A DNA stretch of 64,000 bases from Bradyrhizobium murdochi. Its GTDB lineage: Bacteria > Pseudomonadota > Alphaproteobacteria > Rhizobiales > Xanthobacteraceae. The translations under genes were made by a program, and so were the position numbers. The stretch lies in the NCBI RefSeq assembly GCF_000472965.1, contig NZ_AXAU01000011.1:62001-126000 (forward strand), written 5' to 3'. A model generated the notes under the pieces. The model was not told the DNA's origin, did no database searches, and saw nothing but the letters and a program-made list of their open reading frames with translations. Positions 1 through 7,273 of the stretch are shown here, in pieces (positions within the stretch are counted from its first letter, which is position 1; each line of letters opens with the position of its first letter).

Positions 1-1
1 G

Positions 2-1441
2 CGCAAGCTTTCGCCGGTCGAACTCATGGACAGTTGCATCCGTCGCATCGAGGAAATCGATCCAGCGGTCAATGCGATCATCGCACGCTCGTTCGAGTCC
101 GCGCGCGCGACGGCGCGGGAAAGCGAGGCTACCGTAATGCGCGGCGATGCGCTCGGGCCGCTGCATGGGCTTCCGCTCGGCGTCAAGGACCTGATCGATG
201 CCAAGGGCCTGCCGACCAGTTTTGGCAGCGTGCTGTTCGCGGACAATATCGCGGCCGAGGATGAGGCGATCGTCGCGATGCTCAAGCGCGCCGGCGCCAT
301 CGTCATCGGCAAGACCAACGTCCCCGAATGGGGCGCGGGCGGCAACACCCGCAATGCGCTTCATGGCGCCACCGGCAATCCGTTCGATCCCGAGCGCTCC
401 GCCGCCGGCTCGTCCGGCGGATCGGCGGTAGCGCTTGCAACCGGCATGGTGCCGCTGGCGACCGGTTCGGACACCGGCGGCTCGGTCAGGAACCCCGCCG
501 CCTTTTGCGGTGTCGTCGGATTCCGCCCGTCTCCCGGGCTGATCGCCAGCAACAGCCGCAATATGGCCTGGCTGCAGATCTCGCAACTCGGGCCGATGGC
601 GAGAAACGTATCGGACGCGTGCCTGATGCTTTCCTGCATGCTGGGTCGCGACGCGCGCGATCCGTTGTCGGCCATCCTTCACGCCGGCGGAACGCCGGTG
701 TGCGAGACCTATCGCGATCCGCCACGGACCGATCTCGCCAGCTTGCGCATTGCGGCGACCTGCGATTTCGGGTTTGCGCCGACGGAACGCGTCATCGCCG
801 AGACGTTCAAAACGAAGCTCGCGACATTCGGATCGGCATTCCGCCGCGTCGCGTGGACCCATCCGGACTGCGGCCATGCCGACGAGGTGTTCCGGATCTT
901 GCGCGCCGTCGCGTTTCTGGGCCGGCACCGGGAGCTTGCCGAGAAATATCCGGACAAAGTGGGTCCCAACATTCGCGACAACGTAGCCGAGGGGCTCGGC
1001 TATTCCGCCCTCGACGTGGCACGCGCGCTTTCGCTGCAGACCGCGCTTTATCGGAGCTGGCAGACATTTTTCGGCGAGCACGATTTTATCGTCGCGCCGA
1101 CAGTCACGATCAGCCCGCGGCCCTGGTCCGAGCTTTACCCGGCCACCATCGACGGCACACCGACGAAAAGCTACTTCCACTGGCTGGCGCTGGCCTATGC
1201 CGTAACCAATGCCGGACACCCGGCGGTGGCGATACCGGCCGGCCGCGACGGCGCCGGATTGCCGTTCGGCATCCAGATCATCGGCCCGCGGGGCGGCGAC
1301 GTCGCGACGCTTTCAGTGGCCCGCGAGATCGAGGCGCTGCTTGAGGCCAATCCGAAGACAGCCCGTCCCGTCCCCGACCTCGCCTGGCTGCGCCGGCAGC
1401 CTCCGATGTCCTCCCGGCCCGGTTTTCTGGATTTCGATTGA
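2..1441 (+). CDS. Amidase signature family protein (5' end outside window)
   Basis: Amidase signature enzymes hydrolyse carboxylic amides with a Ser-cisSer-Lys triad. Counting from the first in-window ATG (position 26), the expected lysine is K54 in GVKD, the Ser/Gly-rich stretch GSSGGSA lies at 128-134 and the nucleophile is probably S153 in DTGGSVR. The frame is already open from base 2 and encodes RKLSPVEL just before the ATG. That matches the usual N-terminal amidase helix, so the true start lies upstream of the window and this copy is 5' partial. About 470 residues are visible and the C-terminus is complete. The substrate cannot be told from sequence; GatA of the tRNA amidotransferase is unlikely because no gatB or gatC is adjacent and the C-terminal half differs. 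No neighbour suggests a pathway. Confidence 0.85.
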   Translation, partial: RKLSPVELMDSCIRRIEEIDPAVNAIIARSFESARATARESEATVMRGDALGPLHGLPLGVKDLIDAKGLPTSFGSVLFADNIAAEDEAIVAMLKRAGAIVIGKTNVPEWGAGGNTRNALHGATGNPFDPERSAAGSSGGSAVALATGMVPLATGSDTGGSVRNPAAFCGVVGFRPSPGLIASNSRNMAWLQISQLGPMARNVSDACLMLSCMLGRDARDPLSAILHAGGTPVCETYRDPPRTDLASLRIAATCDFGFAPTERVIAETFKTKLATFGSAFRRVAWTHPDCGHADEVFRILRAVAFLGRHRELAEKYPDKVGPNIRDNVAEGLGYSALDVARALSLQTALYRSWQTFFGEHDFIVAPTVTISPRPWSELYPATIDGTPTKSYFHWLALAYAVTNAGHPAVAIPAGRDGAGLPFGIQIIGPRGGDVATLSVAREIEALLEANPKTARPVPDLAWLRRQPPMSSRPGFLDFD

Positions 1442-1530
1442 TCCGCTCCATTCGAAGCCGTTGCCTGAACATTCGTTCATCAAAGTTAAATCTGACGCCA
1501 GAGCGGTCTGAAAGCCGGCACTTGGGCAAC

Positions 1531-1596
1531 GAACTTCACTCGAATGTGTTTAGCGAGTGTCCTGTTTTGCGAAAGAGCGAACTTCGCTCGAATGTA
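1531..1596. repeat. Pair of 18-bp direct repeats upstream of the Gly/Tyr-rich protein gene
   Basis: CGAACTTCACTCGAATGT at 1531-1548 recurs with one mismatch at 1579-1596, a 48-bp period. The second copy is part of a 7-1-7 palindrome, GAGCGAACTTCGCTC, at 1576-1590. Both lie in the 190-bp gap before the gene at 1634. They could be operators or a small dispersed repeat; nothing coding is seen in the gap. Confidence 0.5.
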
Positions 1597-1633
1597 AAGT
1601 ATTGGGCGTCTGAATTACGGAAAGGAGTGGTCC

Positions 1634-2002
1634 ATGAGAAAAGCACCTTTGGCTTTAGCCGCAGCGGCGGTCTTGGGCTTGACCGCGGTAACGGCCCCCT
1701 CGCCGGCGGAGGCCCACTGGCGCGGAGGAGGATTTTTCCCGGCCGTGGCTGGCGGATTGATCGCGGGCGCGGTGATCGGCGGACTGGCTTCGAACGCCTA
1801 TGCCTATGGTCCCGGATATTACGGCGGGTACCCGGCCTATTACGGCGGTTATGCGCCGGCCTACTATGGTGGCTATTACGACGAGCCTTACTATCCCGTC
1901 GTTCGCTATCGTCGCGTGGTTCGCCCGGCGTTCGCCTACTATGGCGGTCCGCGATTCTATGGCCCGCGGTTTTACCACCGCCGGCACTGGCATCACTGGT
2001 GA
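1634..2002 (+). CDS. Secreted Gly/Tyr/His-rich small protein
   Basis: A 122-residue protein of unknown function. Residues 1-27 form a typical Sec signal peptide (basic start, Ala/Leu core, ending near AEAHW). A glycine-rich hydrophobic stretch at about 34-52 follows, then YGGYP/YYGGY-type repeats at about 57-85 and an Arg/His-rich end finishing RRHWHHW. Such low-complexity exported proteins are common in Bradyrhizobium-like genomes and are usually listed as hypothetical. The ATG at 1634 is preceded by a good ribosome site (AAAGGAG). The gene stands alone: a direct-repeat pair lies upstream and an intrinsic terminator lies 11 bases after the stop. The His/Tyr-rich tail might bind metal or cell wall; this is a guess. 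Confidence 0.75.
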   Translation: MRKAPLALAAAAVLGLTAVTAPSPAEAHWRGGGFFPAVAGGLIAGAVIGGLASNAYAYGPGYYGGYPAYYGGYAPAYYGGYYDEPYYPVVRYRRVVRPAFAYYGGPRFYGPRFYHRRHWHHW

Positions 2003-2012
2003 TCTGGAAATG

Positions 2013-2041
2013 AAAAGGGCCGCCAGCATGGCGGCCCTTTT
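2013..2041 (+). terminator. Intrinsic terminator after the Gly/Tyr-rich gene
   Basis: A perfect 12-bp stem (AAAAGGGCCGCC with GGCGGCCCTTTT) and 5-base loop, ending in four T. The symmetric A/T flanks let it work in both directions, so it may also stop minus-strand transcription from the DUF1236 gene. Confidence 0.85.
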
Positions 2042-2062
2042 GCATGGAGCGACGAGAACACC

Positions 2063-2413
2063 TCAGTCGATCTCATGCACCACCGTACGCGTGGCGGGGT
2101 CGACCAGCATCACGCGATTGTCCGTGTAGACATAGCGATACTTCGTCACCGTCGGGCCCCAATCCGAAGGCACTGCCTCGAGTTCGACCTCGGTCGGCAC
2201 CTTGGTGCCCACCACGATCTTTTCCCGTATTTCCACCGGACGAAGCTTGCGCTCTGTCACGTAGCTCTTGATCTTCGTGCGATACTCCGGCTCGATCCGA
2301 ATCGTTGCGCCCGCAGTTCCGGTGGTCGTGTCGGGAGTGATGACCGTGGTTTGGGCGTTGGCCATGGTCGCAACCAGCGACGCTGCCGCCGCCAAAATAA
2401 GCAGCTTCTTCAT
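2063..2413 (-). CDS. DUF1236 family exported protein
   Basis: A 116-residue protein with a clear signal peptide (MKKLLILAAAASLVATMANA) and a mature part matching my recollection of DUF1236 proteins: an RIEPEYRTKIKSYV helix-like segment, a VVGTKVPTEVELEAVP stretch, then YRYVYTDNRVMLVDPATRTVVHEID. The family is found in rhizobial periplasmic proteins and its role is unknown. The ATG at 2413 is chosen because GAGGAGG lies 6 bases upstream and the signal peptide starts there; an in-frame start 28 codons upstream would bury the signal peptide. It converges on the Gly/Tyr-rich gene across the shared terminator. Confidence 0.8.
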   Translation of the reverse strand: MKKLLILAAAASLVATMANAQTTVITPDTTTGTAGATIRIEPEYRTKIKSYVTERKLRPVEIREKIVVGTKVPTEVELEAVPSDWGPTVTKYRYVYTDNRVMLVDPATRTVVHEID

Positions 2414-2529
2414 CGGGTCCTCCTCAAGCCGCGTCAGCGCGGCATTAGGAAAAACGGTTTCTGAGCGTCCTTGTTCCGCCTGAACGACGGCCTTCACATC
2501 GTTGCTGCCAACCTTGCTGAGTCATAGGT

Positions 2530-2650
2530 CCCTCATGGTGAGGAGCGCGAAGCGCGTCTCGAACCATGAGGCCCCGTCTGTGGCCTACATCCTTCGAGAC
2601 GCCCGCTCTGCGGGCTCCTCAGGATGAGGATTTGAGCGGCTATGACGCAG
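2530..2650. repeat. Dispersed palindromic repeat, copy 1 (CCTCATGGTGAGGAG type)
   Basis: About 120 bp made of two imperfect hairpins: CCTCATGGT pairing with ACCATGAGG, then CATCCTTCGAGACGCCCGC with GCGGGCTCCTCAGGATG. A second copy of the same orientation lies at 50191-50317, matching closely except for small indels. Copy 1 ends one base from the stop codon of the minus-strand DUF1330 gene. I recall this sequence type as frequent between Bradyrhizobium genes, but copy number cannot be checked here. Confidence 0.85.
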
Positions 2651-2651
2651 G

Positions 2652-2948
2652 CTAATCCGGCGCGACGCCTTCGACGAAAACCAGACGGCGATCCAGCGCG
2701 GTCTGCCGCACTCTCAACGCCTCGGCATATTCCGGCGAGGCGTACCATTCGCGCAAACGCTCCATCGTCGGAAATTCGACGACGATGATGGTTTTCGGCG
2801 GTGGGCTACCTTCGATCAAAGTTGCAGCGCCGCCACGGACTAAATAGCGCCCGCCATATTGCGCGATCGTCTTCGCAGCGATGATGCGATAGGCCTCAAA
2901 GCCCTCCGCATCGCGCATCTCAACTTCGGAAATAACATAGGCTGACAT
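2652..2948 (-). CDS. DUF1330 domain protein
   Basis: A 98-residue protein starting MSAYVISEVEMRDAEGFEAY, with a YGGRYLVRGGAATLIEG loop and EFPTMERLREWYASPEYAEALRVR. This is the usual DUF1330 pattern, a small dimeric alpha-beta barrel of the ferredoxin-like class. The length is normal for the family. The biochemical role is unknown; relatives are sometimes grouped with monooxygenase-like or stress proteins. A dispersed repeat begins one base after its stop codon. The gene lies 24 bases downstream of the GreA/GreB-like gene on the same strand, so the two may share a message. Confidence 0.85.
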   Translation of the reverse strand: MSAYVISEVEMRDAEGFEAYRIIAAKTIAQYGGRYLVRGGAATLIEGSPPPKTIIVVEFPTMERLREWYASPEYAEALRVRQTALDRRLVFVEGVAPD

Positions 2949-2972
2949 CGCGAACCTCGGGCGACGAATTGA

Positions 2973-3422
2973 TCACCGGATTTCGACGATCTCCGCTTCG
3001 CCTCCGGCGATGGCGACGACATCGCCGACACCCTTGCCGAACAGCGCGCGCGCCAGCGGCGAGCCGTGCGAGATCGTGCCGTGCGCAGGTTCGGCCTCGT
3101 CTTCGCCGACGATCCGATACGTCTGTCGCCGGTCGTCCTCGCGCACGATAGTGACGGTGTGGCCGAAGCGCACGACGGAATTGTCTGATGGCTCGGGGGC
3201 GACCCTTGCCGTGGCGCGGCGAGCATTCCAATAGCGGAAGTCACGGCGAGCGCTGGCCAGCGCCGCGCGATCGCCGGCGGATTGCGCCGCAGCCTGGGCC
3301 GCGGCCAACGCCTGCTCGATCCGGCGGAGACCCTCAGCCGTCACGTCGTTCGGAAGTTCGGAGATTGGCCGGTCCGGCAGATCTTCGACCTCCTCGGTGT
3401 CCTTGACGAACGCCCTACTCAT
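2973..3422 (-). CDS. GreA/GreB family transcription elongation factor-like protein
   Basis: A 149-residue protein. The C-terminal half (about 80-149) looks like the FKBP-like Gre domain: VRFGHTVTIVREDDRRQTYRIVGEDEAEPAHGTISHGSPLARALFGKGVGDVV. The N-terminus starts MSRAFVKD, as in GreB-like proteins, and carries a short helical stretch (about 30-70). The acidic tip segment of typical GreA (D-x-x-E-N-A-E-Y) is not present; in its place is RDFRYWNARRATA. It therefore binds RNA polymerase at best without obvious RNA-cleavage acids, or belongs to a divergent Gre subfamily. The ATG at 3422 is preferred over an upstream TTG because MSRAFVK is the expected family start. No strong ribosome site is visible. 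Confidence 0.75.
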   Translation of the reverse strand: MSRAFVKDTEEVEDLPDRPISELPNDVTAEGLRRIEQALAAAQAAAQSAGDRAALASARRDFRYWNARRATARVAPEPSDNSVVRFGHTVTIVREDDRRQTYRIVGEDEAEPAHGTISHGSPLARALFGKGVGDVVAIAGGEAEIVEIR

Positions 3423-3502
3423 GCAAGTCAAACGTTTGGCGGCCCGAGACGTTCCTGTGAAGTCATGCGCCGGCCGCGATCGCGGGCGCGCCGGGCAACA
3501 AA

Positions 3503-3529
3503 AAAAGCGGCGCTTTTGGCGCCGCTTTT
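3503..3529 (-). terminator. Intrinsic terminator of the translation superoperon
   Basis: A perfect 11-bp stem, AAAAGCGGCGC with GCGCCGCTTTT, and a 5-base loop. On the minus strand it is followed by a run of seven T (plus-strand A at 3500-3506). It lies 22 bases past the rplQ stop. Confidence 0.92.
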
Positions 3530-3550
3530 GAAAACTGCGATTTGGAAGAG

Positions 3551-3967
3551 TTACGCCGCTTCGGCGGACTTCTCCTCCACCGGACCGGAATCCTGGCCCT
3601 TGGCGTCGACGTCGCGGTCGACGAATTCGATCACGGCCATCGGCGCGTTGTCGCCGTAGCGGAAACCGGCCTTAATGATGCGGGTGTAACCGCCCTGGCG
3701 GTCCTTGTAGCGGGGTGCCAACGTGTCGAACAGCTTCTTGACCTGGTCGACGTCGCGCATCTCGGAGATCGCCTGGCGGCGCATGGCCAGACCACCCTTC
3801 TTGCCGAGGGTGACGAGCTTCTCGACGATCGGGCGCAGTTCCTTGGCCTTCGGCAGCGTGGTGACGATCTGCTCGTGCTTGATCAGCGCGGCGCACATGT
3901 TGGCGAACATCGCGCGGCGATGCTCGGCGGTGCGGTTGAGCTTACGATGAACCTTGCCGTGACGCAT
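3551..3967 (-). CDS. rplQ: 50S ribosomal protein L17
   Basis: L17 of 138 residues with the standard opening MRHGKVHRKLNRTAEHRRAMFANM and the core KAKELRPIVEKLVTLGK. It binds 23S rRNA near the exit tunnel. The acidic tail after about 120 (DAKGQDSGPVEEKSAEAA) is longer than in E. coli but usual in alphaproteobacteria. It is the last gene of the superoperon, 149 bases after rpoA, and that gap holds a palindromic repeat. Confidence 0.98.
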   Translation of the reverse strand: MRHGKVHRKLNRTAEHRRAMFANMCAALIKHEQIVTTLPKAKELRPIVEKLVTLGKKGGLAMRRQAISEMRDVDQVKKLFDTLAPRYKDRQGGYTRIIKAGFRYGDNAPMAVIEFVDRDVDAKGQDSGPVEEKSAEAA

Positions 3968-4050
3968 GGATGTATTCCTTGATTTGTCTTCGTCGCGACG
4001 GTTCGTCGGACATGTTGCTCAGGTGGGCTGCCTGCGTTCGCCCCAGTGTG

Positions 4051-4117
4051 GCGAGTAGCGAATGGCAAATAGCGAATAGTTTCTCCCCTATTCGCTATTC
4101 GCCACTCCCTATTCGCT
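4051..4117. repeat. GCGAATA-type palindromic repeat, copy behind rpoA
   Basis: Left arm of tandem CGAATAG-like units (GCGAGTAGCGAATGGCAAATAGCGAATAG in outline) and a right arm of the inverse (CTATTCGCTATTCGCC...), giving an imperfect stem of about 18 bp around a short T/C loop. The right end runs into the rpoA stop codon. Related copies lie at 5720-5786 and 18353-18419. Confidence 0.85.
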
Positions 4118-5157
4118 CAGTAGTGATCCTCGAAGCGCTTGGCGAGCTCGTCGATATTCTCCGGCGGCCAGCCCGGCACTTCCATGCCGAGATGCAGACC
4201 CATCTGGGCCAGCACTTCCTTGATCTCGTTCAGCGACTTGCGGCCGAAGTTCGGGGTGCGGAGCATTTCCGCTTCCGACTTCTGCACGAGGTCGCCGATA
4301 TAGACGATGTTGTCGTTCTTCAGGCAGTTTGCCGAACGCACCGACAGCTCGAGCTCGTCGACTTTCTTGAGGAACGCCGGGTTGAAGGCGAGATCGGGGA
4401 TGATCTCCTGCGCGACTTCCTTGCGCGGCTCTTCGAAGTTCACGAACACGTTGAGCTGATCCTGCAGGATGCGCGCGGCATAGGCCACCGCGTCCTCCGG
4501 CGAGATCGCGCCGTTGGTCTCGATCGTCATGGTCAGCTTGTCGTAGTCGAGGATCTGGCCCTCGCGGGTGTTCTCGACCTTGTAGGAGACCTTGCGCACG
4601 GGCGAGAACAGGCTGTCGACCGGGATCAGGCCGATCGGCGCATCCTCGGGCCGGTTGCGCTCGGCGGCGACGTAGCCCTTGCCGGCGGCGACCGTGAACT
4701 CCATGCGGATTTCAGCGCCCTCGTCCAGCGTGCAGATCTGCAGCTCGGGATTGAGCACCACGATGTCGCCGACGGTCTGGATGTCACCGGCGGTGACGAC
4801 ACCCGGACCCGACTTCTTCACGACCATGCGCTTGGGGCCTTCGCCCTGCATCTTGATCGAGATGTCCTTGATGTTGAGCACGATGTCGGTGACGTCCTCG
4901 CGAACGCCCGCGATCGAGGAGAACTCGTGCAGCACGCCGTCGATGTGCACCGACTGCACGGCAGCGCCCTGCAGCGACGACAACAGGATGCGGCGCAGCG
5001 CGTTACCGAGCGTCTGGCCGAAACCGCGCTCGAGCGGCTCGGCGACGACGGTCGCAAACCGGGTCGCATCGCCGCCCGGCGTTACCTGCAGCTTGTTCGG
5101 TCGAATAAGTTCTTGCCAATTTTTCTGGATCGTCACTTTGTCACCCCTTCGGGTCAA
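4117..5157 (-). CDS. rpoA: DNA-directed RNA polymerase alpha subunit
   Basis: RpoA with the N-terminal assembly domain (LERGFGQTLGNALRRILLSSLQGAAV) and the C-terminal domain that contacts UP elements and activators (ELSVRSANCLKNDNIVYIGDLVQKSEAEMLRTPNFGRKSLNEIKEVL). The start is ambiguous. An ATG at 5157 gives 346 residues but has no ribosome site. A GTG at 5136 has AAGGGG 7 bases upstream and begins VTIQKNWQELIRPNKLQV, the family's conserved opening, giving 339 residues; I favour the GTG biologically. The gene follows rpsK, and a palindromic repeat directly abuts its stop codon. Confidence 0.97.
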   Translation of the reverse strand: MTRRGDKVTIQKNWQELIRPNKLQVTPGGDATRFATVVAEPLERGFGQTLGNALRRILLSSLQGAAVQSVHIDGVLHEFSSIAGVREDVTDIVLNIKDISIKMQGEGPKRMVVKKSGPGVVTAGDIQTVGDIVVLNPELQICTLDEGAEIRMEFTVAAGKGYVAAERNRPEDAPIGLIPVDSLFSPVRKVSYKVENTREGQILDYDKLTMTIETNGAISPEDAVAYAARILQDQLNVFVNFEEPRKEVAQEIIPDLAFNPAFLKKVDELELSVRSANCLKNDNIVYIGDLVQKSEAEMLRTPNFGRKSLNEIKEVLAQMGLHLGMEVPGWPPENIDELAKRFEDHY

Positions 5158-5267
5158 TGGACCGGCCAGTCGATCTGCCTTCAGATCACCGGCGCTGGAG
5201 ATCGCGGATCAGTCCGCGGAAAATTCCAAAAGCAATCGCGAGCGGCACAACCGCCCGCGACCAGATA

Positions 5268-5657
5268 TCAAACACGCCGGCGCTTGCGCGGACGGCAACC
5301 ATTGTGCGGGATCGTCGTCACGTCGCGGATAGACGTGACGGTGAAGCCCGCGGCCTGCAGCGCGCGAAGCGCCGATTCGCGGCCCGAACCGGGGCCGGCA
5401 ACTTCCACTTCCAGCGTGCGCATGCCGTGTTCCTGCGCCTTCTTGGAAACGTCTTCGGCCGCGACCTGCGCGGCGTAGGGGGTCGACTTACGCGAGCCCT
5501 TGAAACCCATCGTGCCGGCCGAGGACCAGGCAATGGTGTTGCCCTGCGCGTCGGTGATGGTGATGGTCGTGTTGTTGAAGGACGAATTCACGTGCGCAAT
5601 GCCGGAGGCGATGTTCTTGCGTTCGCGACGGCGGACGCGGGTGGCTTCCTTGCCCAT
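5268..5657 (-). CDS. rpsK: 30S ribosomal protein S11
   Basis: S11 of 129 residues, starting MGKEATRVRRRERKNIASGIAHVNSSFNNT and ending NGCRPRKRRRV. It forms part of the platform near the mRNA exit. The ATG at 5657 is used because family members start there; upstream in-frame codons add nine unrelated residues. It follows rpsM after 131 bases containing a palindromic repeat. Confidence 0.97.
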   Translation of the reverse strand: MGKEATRVRRRERKNIASGIAHVNSSFNNTTITITDAQGNTIAWSSAGTMGFKGSRKSTPYAAQVAAEDVSKKAQEHGMRTLEVEVAGPGSGRESALRALQAAGFTVTSIRDVTTIPHNGCRPRKRRRV

Positions 5658-5719
5658 TACTTTAAAACCTTCCTGTGATCTCAAACGCCGCCGTACTACC
5701 AGCGGCTACACCGTTAAGG

Positions 5720-5786
5720 GCGAATGGTGAGTGGCGAATAGCAAATAGGATCTACCCTACTCGCCATTCGCCATTCGCTACTCGCC
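5720..5786. repeat. GCGAATA-type palindromic repeat, copy behind rpsM
   Basis: Left arm GCGAATGGTGAGTGGCGAAT and following units, right arm of inverted units (CTCGCCATTCGCCATTCGC and on). It ends two bases from the rpsM stop codon. Same family as 4051-4117 and 18353-18419, with unit-level variation. Confidence 0.85.
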
Positions 5787-5788
5787 AA

Positions 5789-6157
5789 TTACTTTTTCTT
5801 GCCGGCGATCGACTTGGCCGGGCCCTTGCGCGTGCGCGCATTGGTGTGGGTGCGTTGACCGCGCACCGGAAGACCGCGGCGATGACGCAGACCGCGATAG
5901 CAGCCGAGGTCCATCAGACGCTTGATGTTGATGCCGGTCTCGCGGCGAAGGTCGCCTTCGACGAGATAGTCACGGTCGATGACTTCGCGGATCTGCAGGA
6001 CTTCCTGGTCGCTCAACTGGCTGACGCGACGATCAGCCGGGATCTTGACCTTCTCCATGATCTCGGACGCGTTCTTCTGGCCGATGCCATGGATGTACTG
6101 GAGCGCGATCAGAACGCGCTTGTTGGTCGGGATATTCACGCCGGCAATACGGGCCAC
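5789..6157 (-). CDS. rpsM: 30S ribosomal protein S13
   Basis: S13 of 122 residues with MARIAGVNIPTNKRVLIALQYIHGIG, the helix-hairpin-helix region and the basic C-terminal tail (RGQRTHTNARTRKGPAKSIAGKKK) that reaches the decoding site. It contacts 16S rRNA in the head and helps bridge the subunits. It lies 184 bases after adk. A repeat follows its stop codon closely. Confidence 0.98.
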   Translation of the reverse strand: MARIAGVNIPTNKRVLIALQYIHGIGQKNASEIMEKVKIPADRRVSQLSDQEVLQIREVIDRDYLVEGDLRRETGINIKRLMDLGCYRGLRHRRGLPVRGQRTHTNARTRKGPAKSIAGKKK

Positions 6158-6341
6158 GGACTTCTCTCCTGTCGCCGATCCCTCATGGATCGGGCTATGT
6201 TCTTGCTAACTCGGGCAGGTGTCCGCAAACGCGAACACGACGCCCTCCCCTCATCTCTTTCGGGGCCCGGCATCGTCATAAAACTATCCGACTTGGATGC
6301 GGGGCTTATTAAAGGATTCAACTCGGTTTCGTCAACCGCCT

Positions 6342-7202
6342 CTATCGCTTAGCTCGCTTTTTCGTGACCTTTTTGGCCGCTTTCCGGACGGTCTTTTGGG
6401 CGCTTGCGCCCCCTCGCCCTCTGGCCGCCGAAACGGCCTTCCGAGCAGCCTTCTTGTTGCCAGCCGTTTTGGCTCCCCTGGAGGCCGGTTTGGCGGCCTT
6501 ACGCGCCGTTTTGACGGCCTTCTTGGCGGTTTTGGCAGCCTTTTTGGCTGCTGGCCTGGCGGTCTTCCGTGCGGCTGCCTTGGCCTTCCGGGCCGGTGCC
6601 AACTTGGGTTCCAGCGCGCCGACAGCGGAGAGGATCCGGTTAACCTCCCGGGTAACCTGCTCGATGGTCATCATCCCGTCGACGGTCGCGAGCTTCCGCC
6701 GCTCGGAGTAGTAGTGAATCAGCGGCTCGGTCTGCGAACGGTAGGCAGCGAGCCGTTTGGTCAGCACTTCCGGCGTGTCGTCAACACGCACCTCTTCGCC
6801 GCGCGCCAGCATCTCGGCGACGCGGGTTTCGACGCGCTGTAACAACGCGCTCTCATTGACGCGCAGTTCGACCACCGCGTCGAGCCTGAGATGCTTCTTC
6901 TTTAAGAGCTCATCCAGCGCCTCGGCCTGCGGTACGGTACGCGGGAACCCATCGAGGACGAAGCCTTTGGCGGCGTCCGGCTGATCAATTCTGTCAGAAA
7001 TGATTCCGACTACGATGTCATCAGGCACAAGCTGGCCGTTTGCCATGAGGTCCTTGGCCTTCAACCCGACCGGCGTCTCGGCGGCCACAGCCGCGCGCAG
7101 CATCTCGCCGGTCGAGAGCTGCACAATCCCATAGCGCTGCACCAACCGCTGTGCCTGGGTACCCTTCCCCGACCCCGGCGGTCCCAAAAGGATCAATCTC
7201 AT
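6342..7202 (-). CDS. adk: Adenylate kinase with a long histone-H1-like C-terminal tail
   Basis: Adenylate kinase interconverts AMP and ATP with two ADP. The P-loop GPPGSGKGT is at 7-15, the AMP-site region STGEMLR at 30-36 and DGFPRT at 84-89. The lid is of the short type, without the zinc-lid insertion, as usual in alphaproteobacteria. The catalytic domain ends near residue 195, and an 87-residue Lys/Ala/Arg tail follows (KAKAAARKTARPAAKK-like repeats to 286), resembling eukaryotic H1 or bacterial AlgP tails. The tail is not part of ordinary Adk. It has no frameshift and keeps the gene's codon style. The ATG at 7202 begins MRLILLGPPG. Position after secY is the standard spc-operon place. Confidence 0.95.
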   Translation of the reverse strand: MRLILLGPPGSGKGTQAQRLVQRYGIVQLSTGEMLRAAVAAETPVGLKAKDLMANGQLVPDDIVVGIISDRIDQPDAAKGFVLDGFPRTVPQAEALDELLKKKHLRLDAVVELRVNESALLQRVETRVAEMLARGEEVRVDDTPEVLTKRLAAYRSQTEPLIHYYSERRKLATVDGMMTIEQVTREVNRILSAVGALEPKLAPARKAKAAARKTARPAAKKAAKTAKKAVKTARKAAKPASRGAKTAGNKKAARKAVSAARGRGGASAQKTVRKAAKKVTKKRAKR

Positions 7203-7273
7203 GACTACTCGCCCCCCGGCTTGGTGAGCGAAACACCGCACACCTTGTCTTGAATTTCAGAGCGCTCCGCTGA

